This document shows positions 30,985-42,100 of a stretch of 64,000 nucleotides of DNA, in pieces. Position numbers and translations under genes: made by a program. Positions within the stretch are counted from its first letter, which is position 1. Each line of letters begins with the position of its first letter. Origin of the DNA: Alphaproteobacteria bacterium (GTDB lineage: Bacteria > Pseudomonadota > Alphaproteobacteria > Micavibrionales > Micavibrionaceae); NCBI GenBank assembly GCA_030427385.1, contig JAUHWR010000001.1, positions 1,608,042-1,672,041 on the forward strand, written 5' to 3'. The notes under the pieces were generated by a model. The model did no database searches and had not been told where the DNA came from. It saw only the letters and a program-made list of their open reading frames with translations.

Positions 30985-32598
30985 ATGATCAAAGATATGA
31001 AAGACATTGTTTCCCTCTGCAAGCGCCGCGGATTTATTTTCCCCGCTTCTGATATTTACGGCGGTATTAACGGTTTTTGGGATTATGGCCCGCTTGGGAC
31101 AGAGCTAAAAAACAACATCCGCGATTTATGGTGGAAAGCCATGGTCCTAACCCCGCCCGTCGGCCCGGACGGACAGCCCGTTCAAATCGTCGGTCTGGAC
31201 AGCGCCATCATTCAGAACCCAAAATGTTGGGAAGCCTCAGGGCATATCGGCGGTTTTAATGACCCCATGGTGGATTGTAAGGAGACAAAAAAAAGGTATA
31301 GGGCGGATCATCTTGTCGCTTACGTTATATCACATTATATGGACGATGATCAGCCAGAACTAAAACTAATTCCAGTATTTGAACAAAATACACCTGAAGA
31401 AGAAATCTTGAAAAAATTTAAAAAACTAGGTTTAGGTGCATCAACAGAAAACTATAAAGTTATACCATTTATGGATATAGAAAATTATCACTATACTAAC
31501 CCAGACAATGATCATGGTATGCTTCATTTAGAGGAAGGAAAATCTATATTAAGATTAAGAAAAGATAAGTTAGTAGGGCCAGATGTAAAAATACCAGATA
31601 CACTTACCGAACCTAAACAATTCAATCTTATGTTTCACACCTTCGTTGGCGCGAACGCCACAGAAGACGACAAAGCCTATCTTCGCCCCGAAACATGCGC
31701 AGGCATATTCCTTAATTTCAAAAATATTATTGATACGGCGCGTGTTAAAGTCCCCTTTGGTATTGCTCAAATCGGGAAGGCATTCCGCAATGAAGTTACC
31801 CCGCGTAATTTCATTTTCCGCAGCCGGGAATTTGAACAAATGGAACTTGAATGGTTCTGCGAAAAAGAAGACGCGCCGCAATGGTTTGAATTTTGGGTCG
31901 ATCAACGCAAAAAATGGTGGGAATCTATTGGTATGGATTTATCTAAATTTCACTTCTTGGACGTTGAAAAGGCCGATTTGGCGCATTATTCTGATCGTAC
32001 AATTGACTTTGAATACCAATTTCCCTTCGCATATCCTGATTATGATGAATTGGAAGGTATCGCCCATCGCGGCAATTTCGATCTAACCCAGCATCAGGAA
32101 TTTTCCGGTCAGAAACTGGAGTATATGGATCCAAGCGATAATACCAAACGCTACCTTCCTGATGTTATTGAGCCATCATGCGGATTGACACGCGCTGTTC
32201 TGGGTGTCCTTAGCGAGGCATATACCGTTGATGAAAGCCGCCCATCCGGCGTTTATCTGAACTTTCACCCGTCGGTCGCCCCCAAGAAAGCAGCCATTCT
32301 TCCCCTGACCGCGAAAGAGGAACATGTTCCTATCGCCACCAAACTATATATGGACCTGCGGGAAGAATTTGCCATTGATCTGGACGTTAAACAAAATATC
32401 GGTAAACGCTATGCGCGTCAGGATGAAATCGGCACACCTTACTGCTTTACCGTTGATAATCAAACACTTGAGGATCAAACCGTCACCGTTCGTGATCGCA
32501 ACACCATGACCCAAGAACGGGTCAATATGGACCAAGTTGCATCATATCTGCGTGAGAATTTGAAGCCCGCAAAAGTGATGGCAAAGAAAGAGGGTTAG
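30985..32598 (+). CDS. glyS: Glycyl-tRNA synthetase, dimeric type, with a compositionally foreign central segment
   Basis: It charges tRNA-Gly and is the single-chain class II type. It has 537 residues. Motif 1 region YDYGPLGTELKNNI appears as WDYGPLGTELKNNI. Motif 2 FRNEVTPRNFIFRSREFEQME and motif 3 region PSCGLTRAVLGVL are present, with the C-terminal anticodon domain (IGKRYARQDEIGTPYC). Between about 31270 and 31625 the codon use changes sharply to ATA, AGA, AGG and CCA, encoding an insertion between YRADHL and LTEPKQFNLMF. Most alphaproteobacteria use the two-subunit enzyme. The start could be 30997 (MKDIVSL). Confidence 0.93.
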   Translation: MIKDMKDIVSLCKRRGFIFPASDIYGGINGFWDYGPLGTELKNNIRDLWWKAMVLTPPVGPDGQPVQIVGLDSAIIQNPKCWEASGHIGGFNDPMVDCKETKKRYRADHLVAYVISHYMDDDQPELKLIPVFEQNTPEEEILKKFKKLGLGASTENYKVIPFMDIENYHYTNPDNDHGMLHLEEGKSILRLRKDKLVGPDVKIPDTLTEPKQFNLMFHTFVGANATEDDKAYLRPETCAGIFLNFKNIIDTARVKVPFGIAQIGKAFRNEVTPRNFIFRSREFEQMELEWFCEKEDAPQWFEFWVDQRKKWWESIGMDLSKFHFLDVEKADLAHYSDRTIDFEYQFPFAYPDYDELEGIAHRGNFDLTQHQEFSGQKLEYMDPSDNTKRYLPDVIEPSCGLTRAVLGVLSEAYTVDESRPSGVYLNFHPSVAPKKAAILPLTAKEEHVPIATKLYMDLREEFAIDLDVKQNIGKRYARQDEIGTPYCFTVDNQTLEDQTVTVRDRNTMTQERVNMDQVASYLRENLKPAKVMAKKEG

Positions 32599-33131
32599 TT
32601 TAATTTTTTTAATTTTTTAGATCCATATTTGCATCTCACCTCAAAAGATAGCTTAGAAAAATTTGGAAACATGTCATTCGCTTTTCTGGCGATTAAATCT
32701 AAGCTTGCATCGTTTTCATAGGGTTCATTGTTAGAAGCAATATACCATAAAATAAATATTTCCGTAATTTTACTTTTTGAATTTAAAAGTAATAAATCTA
32801 GAGATGCTAGAAGGATTGATAAACCAAGTGAGCGTACATCTATTGTTAACTTATCATTAATATCTCTTTTGGCGTGTTTGAGAAAATTCCACTCGTGATG
32901 TAAAATATCCCAAACTTTCGACTCTTCAATACCAGGATACTTTTCTTTAAAATGGCTTAAAAGCATGTCTCGCGAGATTACTTTCTTATTACTTTTACTT
33001 ATATCCTTTATAAGACTCCATGAACCATACGTAAGTACTACGACTGAAACATCATCTTTTCGATTAAAGAATAAATCAATTGCTGTTTCTAACTGCTTTT
33101 GAGCTGCCTCAGTTTTGCTTATTTCATTCAT
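32595..33131 (-). CDS. Uncharacterised helical protein
   Basis: About 178 residues. I use the ATG at 33131 because the ORF-track start (33164) lies inside polA. The N-terminal LETAIDLFFNRKDDVSVVVL followed by LIKDISKSN resembles a widespread unnamed family with an AI.LFF...D.VS...L pattern of unknown function. A Leu-rich helix (LGLSILLASLDLLLLNSKSK) may be buried rather than membrane-spanning. The gene is richer in A+T than polA or glyS, which suggests later acquisition. It converges with glyS with a 4-base overlap. Confidence 0.68.
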   Translation of the reverse strand: MNEISKTEAAQKQLETAIDLFFNRKDDVSVVVLTYGSWSLIKDISKSNKKVISRDMLLSHFKEKYPGIEESKVWDILHHEWNFLKHAKRDINDKLTIDVRSLGLSILLASLDLLLLNSKSKITEIFILWYIASNNEPYENDASLDLIARKANDMFPNFSKLSFEVRCKYGSKKLKKLN

Positions 33132-33145
33132 TACTGTATTGTCAG

Positions 33146-35944
33146 TTAATGCGCTTCCGCCCATGATTTCCCCCAGCCGGCTTCTGCAATCAGAGGGACA
33201 TCAAACGGGGAGACAGATTCCATCATTGTTTTAATTTGCGCGGCGCGCTCCTCAACCTCTGATTCCGGTACTTCAAAGATCAGTTCATCGTGAACCTGTA
33301 ATAACATTTTTGCCTGTCCTATTTCGCCGCGGGATTGCGCGCGCCAGAGTTTAATCATCGCCAATTTGATAATATCCGCCGCTGTCCCCTGAAGTGGTGC
33401 ATTAACGGCGGCGCGCTCTGCCCCTTGCCTCATCATCGGGTTTTTCTCGTTAATATTCGGCGTGAAGCACTTGCGCCCGAAATGGGTTTTTACATAGCCG
33501 AATTTTCGTGCCTCTTCCTTTTTGGCTTCCATAAAGTTTTGCAATTCCGGAAAACGCGCCAGATAGGCACGGATGAATTCATTCGCTTCACCTGCCTCAA
33601 TGCCGAGCTGTTTGGCAAGCCCCCATCCCGAGATACCATAAATAATACCAAAATTAATCGCCTTGGCACGGCGGCGAATTTCAGAGGTCATCTCCGCCAT
33701 TGGCACGCCAAACACTTGTGATGCGGTCATGGCATGGATGTCATCACCGTTTTTAAATGCATCTTTCAGCCCCTCTATTCCCGCCAATTCCGCCGCCAAA
33801 CGCAGCTCAATTTGTGAATAATCGACCGATAGCAAGACACATCCTTCCTCGGCGATAAATGCTTCTCTAATTTTACGTCCCAGCTCTGTGCGGATCGGAA
33901 TGTTTTGTAGATTTGGGTCACTGGATGATAAGCGTCCTGTTGATGTTCCTGTCATTGAAAATGACGTATGGACACGCTTACTTTGCGGGTGAATAACCTC
34001 CTGCAAGGCATCGGTGTATGTTGATTTCAATTTCGCTATCTGGCGGTATTCCAAAACCTGTTGCACAATTTCGACCCCCGCATCATTCAGCTTTTCGAGA
34101 GTAGAAACATCGGTTGACCAATCGCCCGTTTTTGTTTTTTTGCCCCCCTGCAAGCCAAGCTCATCAAATAATATCCCACCGAGTTGTTTGGGGGAGGCAA
34201 CATTAAATTCCCGCCCTGCCAATTTGTGAATATTTTCCTCCAAATCAATCAATTGTTTAGCAAAGTCACCCGAGAAGCATTTAAGGGTCACAGGGTTCAC
34301 TTTGATCCCCTCAAATTCTATGCCCGAAATCACAGAAACCAGCGGTCTTTCTATGTCTTCATATACAAACTGCATCTGTTCCTGTATTAGGCGCGGCTTT
34401 AATATGTGATGCAAACGAAGGGTCACATCTGCATCTTCTGCGGCATATGCCAATGCCTGATCCAAGGGGACATAATCAAATGTGACCTGTTTTTTGCCTT
34501 TACCAGCAACATCCTCAAACTTCATCGGAATATGAGTAAGATAACGCTCTGATAAGGCATCCATATTATGCCGATGATTAGAGCCATCCAAAACATAAGA
34601 CATCAGCATTGTGTCATCAATGGGGGTAATATCTACGTCATGATGCTTTAAAACTTGCACGTCATATTTGGCATTATGGGCAATTTTTAAAACTGCACAA
34701 TCTTCGAAAAGCGGCTTTAATAATTCTATGGCGCGCGTTAAATCCATCTGATCCAAATCCGCATCATCGGCATTGTCTAATAAATCTTGCGCGGGCGCTT
34801 TATGTTTAAGAGGAAGATAATAAGCCGTACCCACCTCATAAGACAGCGCAATCCCAACCAAATCGGCATGTCGCGGGGTTAGATGAGTGGTTTCAACATC
34901 AAATACAAATGCCCCTATCTCTTTGGCCGCCAGAATAAACGCCTTTAACTGATCTTCATGACGGATAAGATGATAGCTATTATTCTGGATCGGCGCGCTG
35001 TCATTTTTATGGGGCAGATGGGGAGCGTGGTTGTCCGCCAGATCTTCTCCATGCCCTGCTCCCAAGCCAATCCTCGTCATCAATGTTTTGAAGCCTTGCT
35101 CTTCCAGAAACGCCTTAAGAATGGGCGTTTTCGGGTCATGAACCGCCATATCATCTAATGATAACGGCGCCTCAATATCTTGTGCGAGGGTAACAAGTAA
35201 TTTGGATAACTTCGCATTTTCAATATTATCCTTCAAAACTTGGCGGCGTTTTGGTTGGGGGATATCATCCAGATTGTCTAACAAGTTTTCCAAACTACCA
35301 AATTGTTCCAGTAGCTGCGCGGCAGTTTTGGGACCTATACTGGGAACACCGGGGATATTATCCACCGAATCACCCATTAGAGCCTGTAAATCAATCATTT
35401 TATCCGGCGTGACACCGAATTTAGTCATGACCGCATCTGCATCAATAATTGCCTGCTTCATCGGGTCAAATAATTGTACATTATCATTGATCAACTGCAT
35501 TAAGTCCTTGTCTGAGCCTACAATGGTGACTTTCATACCCCGCTCTTGCGCCTGCTTTGCATAGGTGGCGATCAGATCATCCGCTTCATAGCCTTCCAAT
35601 TCTATTGCCGGTAATCCGAATGCCTCGGCGGCTTTGCGAAATAATGGGAATTGCGGCACTAAATCCTCTGGGGCGGCTTCGCGATTGGCTTTGTAATCTT
35701 CATATAAATCAAATCTGAAATTTTTTTTCGGCGCATCAAAAATAACCGCAATGTTCTCTGCCTTTAAATCATTTAGCAATTTATGTAGCATATTACAAAA
35801 CCCCAGAACCGCACCAACAGGTTGCCCCGCCGGGTTAGTTAAATTCTGAGGAAGTGCATAATACGCACGGAATATATATCCCGACCCATCAATCAAAAAT
35901 AATTCATTGGATTTATCTGTTTTTAAGAGTTTTTCTGCAGCCAT
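33146..35944 (-). CDS. polA: DNA polymerase I
   Basis: A repair and Okazaki-fragment polymerase of 932 residues. It has an N-terminal 5' nuclease (LFLIDGSGYIFRAYYALP; QALMGDSVDNIPGVPSIGPK). The 3'-5' exonuclease keeps its acidic residues (FDVETTHL, HNAKYDVQVL, YAAEDADVTL), so proofreading should work. The palm motifs are DYSQIELRLAAELAG, the O-helix RRRAKAINFGIIYGIS, and QVHDELIFEVPE. Its stop overlaps the long form of the downstream small gene. Confidence 0.98.
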   Translation of the reverse strand: MAAEKLLKTDKSNELFLIDGSGYIFRAYYALPQNLTNPAGQPVGAVLGFCNMLHKLLNDLKAENIAVIFDAPKKNFRFDLYEDYKANREAAPEDLVPQFPLFRKAAEAFGLPAIELEGYEADDLIATYAKQAQERGMKVTIVGSDKDLMQLINDNVQLFDPMKQAIIDADAVMTKFGVTPDKMIDLQALMGDSVDNIPGVPSIGPKTAAQLLEQFGSLENLLDNLDDIPQPKRRQVLKDNIENAKLSKLLVTLAQDIEAPLSLDDMAVHDPKTPILKAFLEEQGFKTLMTRIGLGAGHGEDLADNHAPHLPHKNDSAPIQNNSYHLIRHEDQLKAFILAAKEIGAFVFDVETTHLTPRHADLVGIALSYEVGTAYYLPLKHKAPAQDLLDNADDADLDQMDLTRAIELLKPLFEDCAVLKIAHNAKYDVQVLKHHDVDITPIDDTMLMSYVLDGSNHRHNMDALSERYLTHIPMKFEDVAGKGKKQVTFDYVPLDQALAYAAEDADVTLRLHHILKPRLIQEQMQFVYEDIERPLVSVISGIEFEGIKVNPVTLKCFSGDFAKQLIDLEENIHKLAGREFNVASPKQLGGILFDELGLQGGKKTKTGDWSTDVSTLEKLNDAGVEIVQQVLEYRQIAKLKSTYTDALQEVIHPQSKRVHTSFSMTGTSTGRLSSSDPNLQNIPIRTELGRKIREAFIAEEGCVLLSVDYSQIELRLAAELAGIEGLKDAFKNGDDIHAMTASQVFGVPMAEMTSEIRRRAKAINFGIIYGISGWGLAKQLGIEAGEANEFIRAYLARFPELQNFMEAKKEEARKFGYVKTHFGRKCFTPNINEKNPMMRQGAERAAVNAPLQGTAADIIKLAMIKLWRAQSRGEIGQAKMLLQVHDELIFEVPESEVEERAAQIKTMMESVSPFDVPLIAEAGWGKSWAEAH

Positions 35945-35962
35945 CCTTTAACAAAGCATACT

Positions 35963-36694
35963 TTAATCAGTGATTAAAGCATATAGTGCCACTGCGGCTG
36001 CGTTTGATACATTGATACTCGGCATCGGCCCTCTCATCTCCAACTTTGCAAGCATATCGCAATGACCCGCCACATTGGGGCGCAATCCGGGCCCCTCCGC
36101 GCCCAAAACAAGAGCAATTTTGTTATGCTCGGACAGCATGGAAATCTCTTTCTCACCACGCTCATCCAAGCCCACAACCATAAAGCCGCTTTCCTGCAAT
36201 TGTTCAATTGTGCGGCTAAGGTTGGTTTCAAAAAGAACGGGAACATGCTCCACGGCGCCACAAGCCGTCTTTGCTAAAACACCGTTTATTTCCGGTGCAT
36301 GCTTGCGCTGTAAAATCATTGCCTCCACCCCAAACGCACAGGCAGATCGCAGAATCGCCCCCACATTATGCGGGTCGGTCACCTGATCCAATATTAAAAT
36401 AATTGAATGATCCTTATTGGCGCTTTTTATGGTGATATCACTTAAAAAAACCTCCGGTAATTCCGCCGTGATAAGTGCCATGCCCTGATGCACGGCGCCG
36501 CCGGTCATTTTATCCATTTCTTTTTTAGATATAATCGTCGGCGCAGGGCGCTTTACACCCTTAACCGCTTGAAAGGACACAAATTCCCGCTGATGCGTAT
36601 CCGTCAGAAAAATAGCCGAAATATCCCTGTCCGGATTATGCCATGCGGCCTTAACCGCATGTGTGCCCCAAATATTCGCTTTATTTTTGCTCAT
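35963..36694 (-). CDS. rlmB: 23S rRNA (guanosine-2251-2'-O)-methyltransferase, RlmB/SpoU family
   Basis: A SPOUT methyltransferase of 243 residues. A small N-terminal substrate domain (IWGTHAVKAAWHNP) is followed by the knotted catalytic domain with LDQVTDPHNVGAILRSACAF, VLGAEGPGLRP and SINVSNAAAVALY. These motifs fit RlmB better than other SpoU members. It lies 18 bases upstream of polA and diverges from tRNA-Tyr. Confidence 0.92.
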   Translation of the reverse strand: MSKNKANIWGTHAVKAAWHNPDRDISAIFLTDTHQREFVSFQAVKGVKRPAPTIISKKEMDKMTGGAVHQGMALITAELPEVFLSDITIKSANKDHSIILILDQVTDPHNVGAILRSACAFGVEAMILQRKHAPEINGVLAKTACGAVEHVPVLFETNLSRTIEQLQESGFMVVGLDERGEKEISMLSEHNKIALVLGAEGPGLRPNVAGHCDMLAKLEMRGPMPSINVSNAAAVALYALITD

Positions 36695-36709
36695 AATTAA
36701 AATCTATCA

Positions 36710-36739
36710 TTGACAGGACTAGAATAAACGCTTTATTTT
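36710..36739 (+). promoter_or_regulatory. Predicted promoter of tRNA-Tyr
   Basis: TTGACA, 18 bases, TATTTT, ending 15 bases before the mature tRNA. It lies in the rlmB-tRNA divergent gap. Confidence 0.55.
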
Positions 36740-36754
36740 CATTTTTCTATACGT

Positions 36755-36839
36755 GGAGGGATGGCCGAGTGGTTAAAGGCGGCGGACTGTAAATCCGCTC
36801 TCTCAGAGTACGTAGGTTCGAATCCTACTCCCTCCACCA
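36755..36839 (+). tRNA. tRNA-Tyr (GTA)
   Basis: A class II tRNA with a long variable arm. The acceptor GGAGGGA pairs with TCCCTCC. The anticodon stem GCGGA/TCCGC encloses CTGTAAA with anticodon GTA at 36789-36791. The T-loop GGTTCGAATCC is standard. Discriminator A and CCA are encoded. Confidence 0.97.
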
Positions 36840-36999
36840 TTTTTAGTTTCTTTCGATATTTAGTTTACCATGAAAACCAATTATAATTGGGAAACTTAGA
36901 CACTCATAATATTAAAATCACAAAATAATGCTAAAGGTTATATGATAATGTTGTCATTGAGGTTATGTTGATCTTACACTACAGCAGGAGCTAAATATC

Positions 37000-37506
37000 A
37001 TGACAACAACGCACCCCAGAACATTTTCTCATATTGGAATTTCTGTACCCGATATAGAAAAAGCTGTTAAATTTTACACTGAAGTTCTTGGTTGGTATTT
37101 AATTATGGCACCAACTGAAATAAAAGAAGATAACAGTGCTATTGGTGACATGTGCACTGATGTCTTTGGTGCTGGTTGGGAGAAATTTAGAATTGCTCAT
37201 CTATCAACGGGAGATCGCGTCGGCGTTGAAATATTTGAATTTAAAAATCAAGAGAATCCCGAAGATAACTTTGAGTATTGGAAGACTGGAATCTTTCATT
37301 TTTGTATCCAAGACCCTGACGTTGAAGGTTTAGCTGAAAAAATTGTTGCGGCAGGTGGTAAGAAGCGAATGAAAGAACCTCGTTATTATTACCCCGGGGA
37401 GAAGCCATATCGTATGATTTACATGGAAGATCCTTTTGGTAATATTCTTGAAATCTACAGCCATAGCTATGAGCTAACGTATTCTGCCGGTGCTTATCAA
37501 GATTAA
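37000..37506 (+). CDS. VOC (glyoxalase/bleomycin-resistance) family protein
   Basis: A 168-residue metal-dependent VOC fold with two beta-alpha-beta modules. The first metal ligand is in FSHIGISVPDIEKAVKFYTE. A second His is in GIFHFCIQDPDVEG, and the Glu is in YMEDPFGNILEIYSH. It resembles lactoylglutathione-lyase-like proteins, but the substrate cannot be assigned. AGGAG precedes the ATG. The codons are more AT-rich than those of rlmB or polA. It stands alone with over 160 bases on the upstream side and 222 bases to the converging RND operon, where I see no clear terminator. Confidence 0.85.
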   Translation: MTTTHPRTFSHIGISVPDIEKAVKFYTEVLGWYLIMAPTEIKEDNSAIGDMCTDVFGAGWEKFRIAHLSTGDRVGVEIFEFKNQENPEDNFEYWKTGIFHFCIQDPDVEGLAEKIVAAGGKKRMKEPRYYYPGEKPYRMIYMEDPFGNILEIYSHSYELTYSAGAYQD

Positions 37507-37728
37507 CAACAAAAAACGATAAGTGATGGCTCGAGTATTACTTGAACTTAACTTTCCATTTTTCTAAAACTCTAAATAATTGGTTCGATGTATTGCCTTA
37601 ATATATTAAATTAAATTTATAAAGAAATATGCTATATCTTTTATGAGCTTATCGCTATCAATTTTACAAAAGTTCAGTATGTTGCATAGATCTATGTAAT
37701 TAAAAACCCCCATCTATATGGCATGTTT

Positions 37729-39117
37729 TTATTCATTAGCAGTATGTTCCCAGCCGCCGCCAAGGGCTGTATATAGTGCGATCAGTTTTGTGATTGAGGC
37801 TGTTTCTGAGATGATAAGATCGTCTTCACTGGCGATCAATTGGCGTTCTGCATCCACCACAGCCAGATAATCTTGCTCGCCTGCGCTATATAATTCTTTG
37901 GCCAAGACAGATGATTGTTTCAAGCTTTGAACGCCTTGTGCCAGACGCTTGCGTGTTTCAAGTTCTTCGCCATATCTGATAAGAGCTGTTTCTGCATCAC
38001 GCAGGGCCTCTAAAATGCTTTTCTCATATTCTGCTAAGGCGGCATCGCTTTCTGCTTCCTCCTGCTCTATACGTGCGCGAATGGCGCCGCCTTCGAATAC
38101 GGACCATTGTAGCGCAGAGGCCAGAGACCAAATACCCGTTCCGCCAGAAAACAGATCGCCAAAGAGCCGCGCTTGGGAACCTATATCACCCGTTAAAAAG
38201 AATTTCGGGAAAAGCTCGGCTGTTTCTGTGCCTATATCTGAAATAGAGGCGGCTAATTCACGCTCTGCGGCGCGGATGTCGGGTCGTTTGCGTAGAATAT
38301 CCGAGCGTAATCCCATAGGCACAATATCAGGTGGCGTCGGAAGGGGCTTGATAGCGTTCATTTCGTCTAATAAAAACTCCGGCGGCTGTCCCAATAATAC
38401 GGACAGGCTATAGATAGATGCCTTTAAGTCAGCGTTCAAATTTGGGATGCGGGCACGGGTAAGTTCATATTCGCTTTGCGCACGCGTCAGGTCAAAATGA
38501 CTAGTTTCGCCTATATTTAAACGGTCTTGGATGACATCAAAGGTTTCTTTTAATAATTGCGTATTTTGCTGCGTAATTGTAATGCGTTTTTGCAAGCCTC
38601 GCGCTTCATAATATGTTCTTGCAACCTCAGACAACGTGGATAGCATAACATCTTGATATTCCGCCTCGGATGCCCCTATACGCGCTTCTGCCGCATCATT
38701 GGCATGTCGATTTCCACCGAATATATCAATTTCCCAAGACGCATCAAAACCAGCCTCATAGGTATTAGTAAGTGAAGATGTAGAGCTAGATTTTGAACGT
38801 TCCGCGGCGGCATTACTTCCTATTTCAGGCCAAAAACTTGCCGCGTCTTCGCGCCGCGATGCTCTGGCGCTTCTGACATTGGCCAATGCAATTTTAAGGT
38901 CTTTGTTGTTCTCGGCTGCCTGCGCAATATATTTGTTCAACAGCGGATCATTAAAATTTTCCCACCATTGCACATTAATAGGTTCGGCTTTCGTTTTTTG
39001 GGCATCCGAGGAGAACCATTTATCGGCATAATTAAGTGATGGCGCGTGATAATCAGGGCCGACTGTGCAACCTGCAATATACAAAATAGAACTAGCCAGA
39101 AGTAGTTGCTTTATCAT
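37729..39117 (-). CDS. RND efflux outer-membrane factor lipoprotein (NodT/OprM family)
   Basis: A TolC-like outer-membrane channel of 462 residues. A signal peptide with lipobox IAGC precedes the start TVGPDYHAPSL, the hallmark of NodT-family factors. Two internal repeats of long helices and strands follow, with LPNFYL-like positions occupied by LPTPPDIVPMGLRSDILRKR. It is last in the efflux operon and overlaps the pump gene by 4 bases. Confidence 0.95.
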   Translation of the reverse strand: MIKQLLLASSILYIAGCTVGPDYHAPSLNYADKWFSSDAQKTKAEPINVQWWENFNDPLLNKYIAQAAENNKDLKIALANVRSARASRREDAASFWPEIGSNAAAERSKSSSTSSLTNTYEAGFDASWEIDIFGGNRHANDAAEARIGASEAEYQDVMLSTLSEVARTYYEARGLQKRITITQQNTQLLKETFDVIQDRLNIGETSHFDLTRAQSEYELTRARIPNLNADLKASIYSLSVLLGQPPEFLLDEMNAIKPLPTPPDIVPMGLRSDILRKRPDIRAAERELAASISDIGTETAELFPKFFLTGDIGSQARLFGDLFSGGTGIWSLASALQWSVFEGGAIRARIEQEEAESDAALAEYEKSILEALRDAETALIRYGEELETRKRLAQGVQSLKQSSVLAKELYSAGEQDYLAVVDAERQLIASEDDLIISETASITKLIALYTALGGGWEHTANE

Positions 39118-42100
39118 ATTTCCTGCTCCTGATTTTGAGATTCTAGAGTACGGCGAACATCTCCGGGAGAGCCTGTTTTGCGTGCCAAAATATCATAGGC
39201 AACAGGCACAATAAAGAGTGTAAATATCGTTGCCGCCGCAACACCAAAAAGCATGACAACGCCGATGGCAACGCGTGTTTCCGATCCTGCGCCGCTAGAT
39301 AGTATTAGAGGGATAGATCCCGCAATGGTTGTAATGCCGGTCATAACAATCGGGCGCAAGCGCATTTGCGCCGCTTCCCTTATGGCTTTGGAAAAATTCA
39401 TACCGTCATCACGTAGCTGATTTATAAACTCAACAATCAAAATACCGTTTTTCGCCGCAAGACCGATCAGCATGATCAATCCGATTTGCGTATAAACATT
39501 CAAAGAATTTCCCGTAAGATACAGACCGGCCAATGCCCCTGTAATAGCAAGGGGAACAGTTAAAATGATAACCAGTGGATGTATGTAACTTTCAAATTGC
39601 GCGGCCAAAACCAAAAATACAATAAGAAAGCCCAAGGCGAATATAAATAATAGCGACGAGCCGCTGGATTGGTAATCTAACGATTGTCCCTTATAATCTA
39701 TGACCGCGCTATCGGGTAAATTATCACGCACCAAGCCACGAAGGTGATCCAATGCATCCCCTAACGCATAACCCTCTGCCAATCCGGCCTCAAGCGTGAT
39801 GGCACGGACACGATTATAACGATTTAGAGAACCAGAATCCGCATATTCTTCTATCGTAACCACATTTGACAAAGGAATAAGCTTGCCATTATCTGCTCTG
39901 ACGTAAATATTTTGCATGTTGGTCGGGGTGCGTTGTGTATCGCGCTCGCCTTCAAGGATAACATCATATTCCTCGCCGTCTTCAATATAAGTTGTCACAC
40001 GACGAGAGCCCAACATAGATTCAAGCGTGCTGCCAATTAAATCACCGCTAACGCCCAGATCACCTGCGCGCTCTTTATTAACCTTAATTTTTAACTGCGG
40101 CTTGGTTTCTTTGTAATCACTATCAATATCCGTCAGACCGGGATTATCTTCATTAATTTTCTCAATAATTATATCGCGCCATTGCGCCAATTCTGCGAAA
40201 GTCCCGCCGCCAAGCACAAACTGCACAGGCTTAGATGTTCCGCCGCCAAACCCCTGACGCATGATAGGAAACGCACGTACACCAGGAAGATCAGATACCC
40301 TGCCTGCAATCTCGCTCATAATTTCTGAAGCGGGACGTCGATCATTCCAATCATTTAAAACACTAATAATGATGCCATCGTTAAAACTGGATAGAGTTCC
40401 AAAAGAGCGGGGAGCCCGAACCAAAAGTCGGTTTATTTCATCATTTTCAACATAGGGAGTCAGGCGCTTTTCTATTTCTTCCATATATTCTTTTGTAAAT
40501 TCAAATGATGCCCCTTCCGGTGCATTGACCATCATGAAAAATGCACCGCGATCTTCTTTAGGGGCATATTCAGACGGCAGCATATTGAATAAAAAGTATG
40601 AAGAGCCTGTAATGGCGGCAAAAATAAGTATGACAATTACACGGAATTTCAACGCTTTTTCCAAAACAGCGCCATACCCTGCCGCGAATTTATCAAACGC
40701 ATTATCAATGAAGGTGTGGAACGTATTTTTCTCTGTTTTCTTTAACAATTTAGACGCAATCATTGGACATAGCGTAACAGCGACAAATGTTGAAAAGACA
40801 ACTGCCGCCGCCATCGTGAGGGCAAATTCAGTAAATAAACGCCCCAAATCTCCCTCTAAAAAGGTGATCGGTACAAAGACAGCGACCAAAACAACAGTTG
40901 TTGCAATCACGGCAAAGCTGACCTGACGTGTGCCAAAATATGAAGCAGAAAGAGGTTGCTCGCCCTTTTCAATACGCCTGTAAATATTTTCCAGCACGAC
41001 AATCGCATCATCCACCACCAGACCAATTGCCAAAACCAATGCCAATAATGTTAGAAGATTAATCGAAAAGCCAAAAAAGTTTAGCACAATAAAGGTTGAT
41101 ATAAGTGAAACCGGCACAGTAACCGCGGGTACTATCATCGCGCGCCAGCTCCCTAGAAACACGTATATAACGCTGACCACCAGAAGTATGGCAATAAACA
41201 AAGTTTTATACACTTCCGATATGGCATTACTGATAAATACAGAAGAATCATAGGAGCTGATAATTTCCATGCCTGGGGGAAGATTTGGGCCTAAACGCTT
41301 CGCAAGCTGGATGGCTTCCTTTGCCACTTCAACTGTATTACCTTTTGATTGTTTGATAACGCCGATACCGACCATCGGCACGCCGTTTCCACGGAAAAAT
41401 GTTCTACTTTCTATGGCTGATTTTTCAACGCGTGCAATATCACCAAGGCGTATTAAATAATCATCATTTTTTACAATGACCAGTTTTTGAAAATCTTCCG
41501 GTGTTTTATAAGCGCGCTCTATACGGGCGGTAAATTGAACTTCCTGAGATTCTATACTGCCGGCTGGCAATTCCACATTTTCAGACCGCAGCGCCGCTTC
41601 AACATCTTGCACCGTTATGCCGCGCGCCGCCATCTTATTACGATCCAGCCACACGCGCATGGAATATTCTAACCCGCCGCCAATACGAACCCGCGCCACC
41701 CCCGGTAAAACCGAGAACCGATCTTGCAAATAACGCTTTGCGTAATCTGTTAACTCCAGCACATCCATCTGGTCGCTAATTAAATTTAACCATAAAATCA
41801 CATCATCACTGGAATCTGCCTTCTCAATTTCCGGCGGATCGGCTTCTTCGGGAAGATTATCAGAGATACCGGATACGCGATCCCGAACATCATTGGCCGC
41901 GGCTTCGATATCGCGGCTGACATCAAATTCAATATTTATGCGTGAGCGACCATCAGATGATGTCGATTCAATAAATTTGATGCCTTCCACGCCAGAGATA
42001 CGATCTTCAATCACTTCGGTAATGCGGGTTTCGACCACATTCGCCGCCGCGCCGGAATAACTGGTATCAACCGATACAATCGGGGGATCAATATCAGGAT

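Noticed and set aside
37507-37728. Possible terminator between the VOC gene and the RND operon
   Set aside because: Only scattered A and T runs; I found no stem of useful length.
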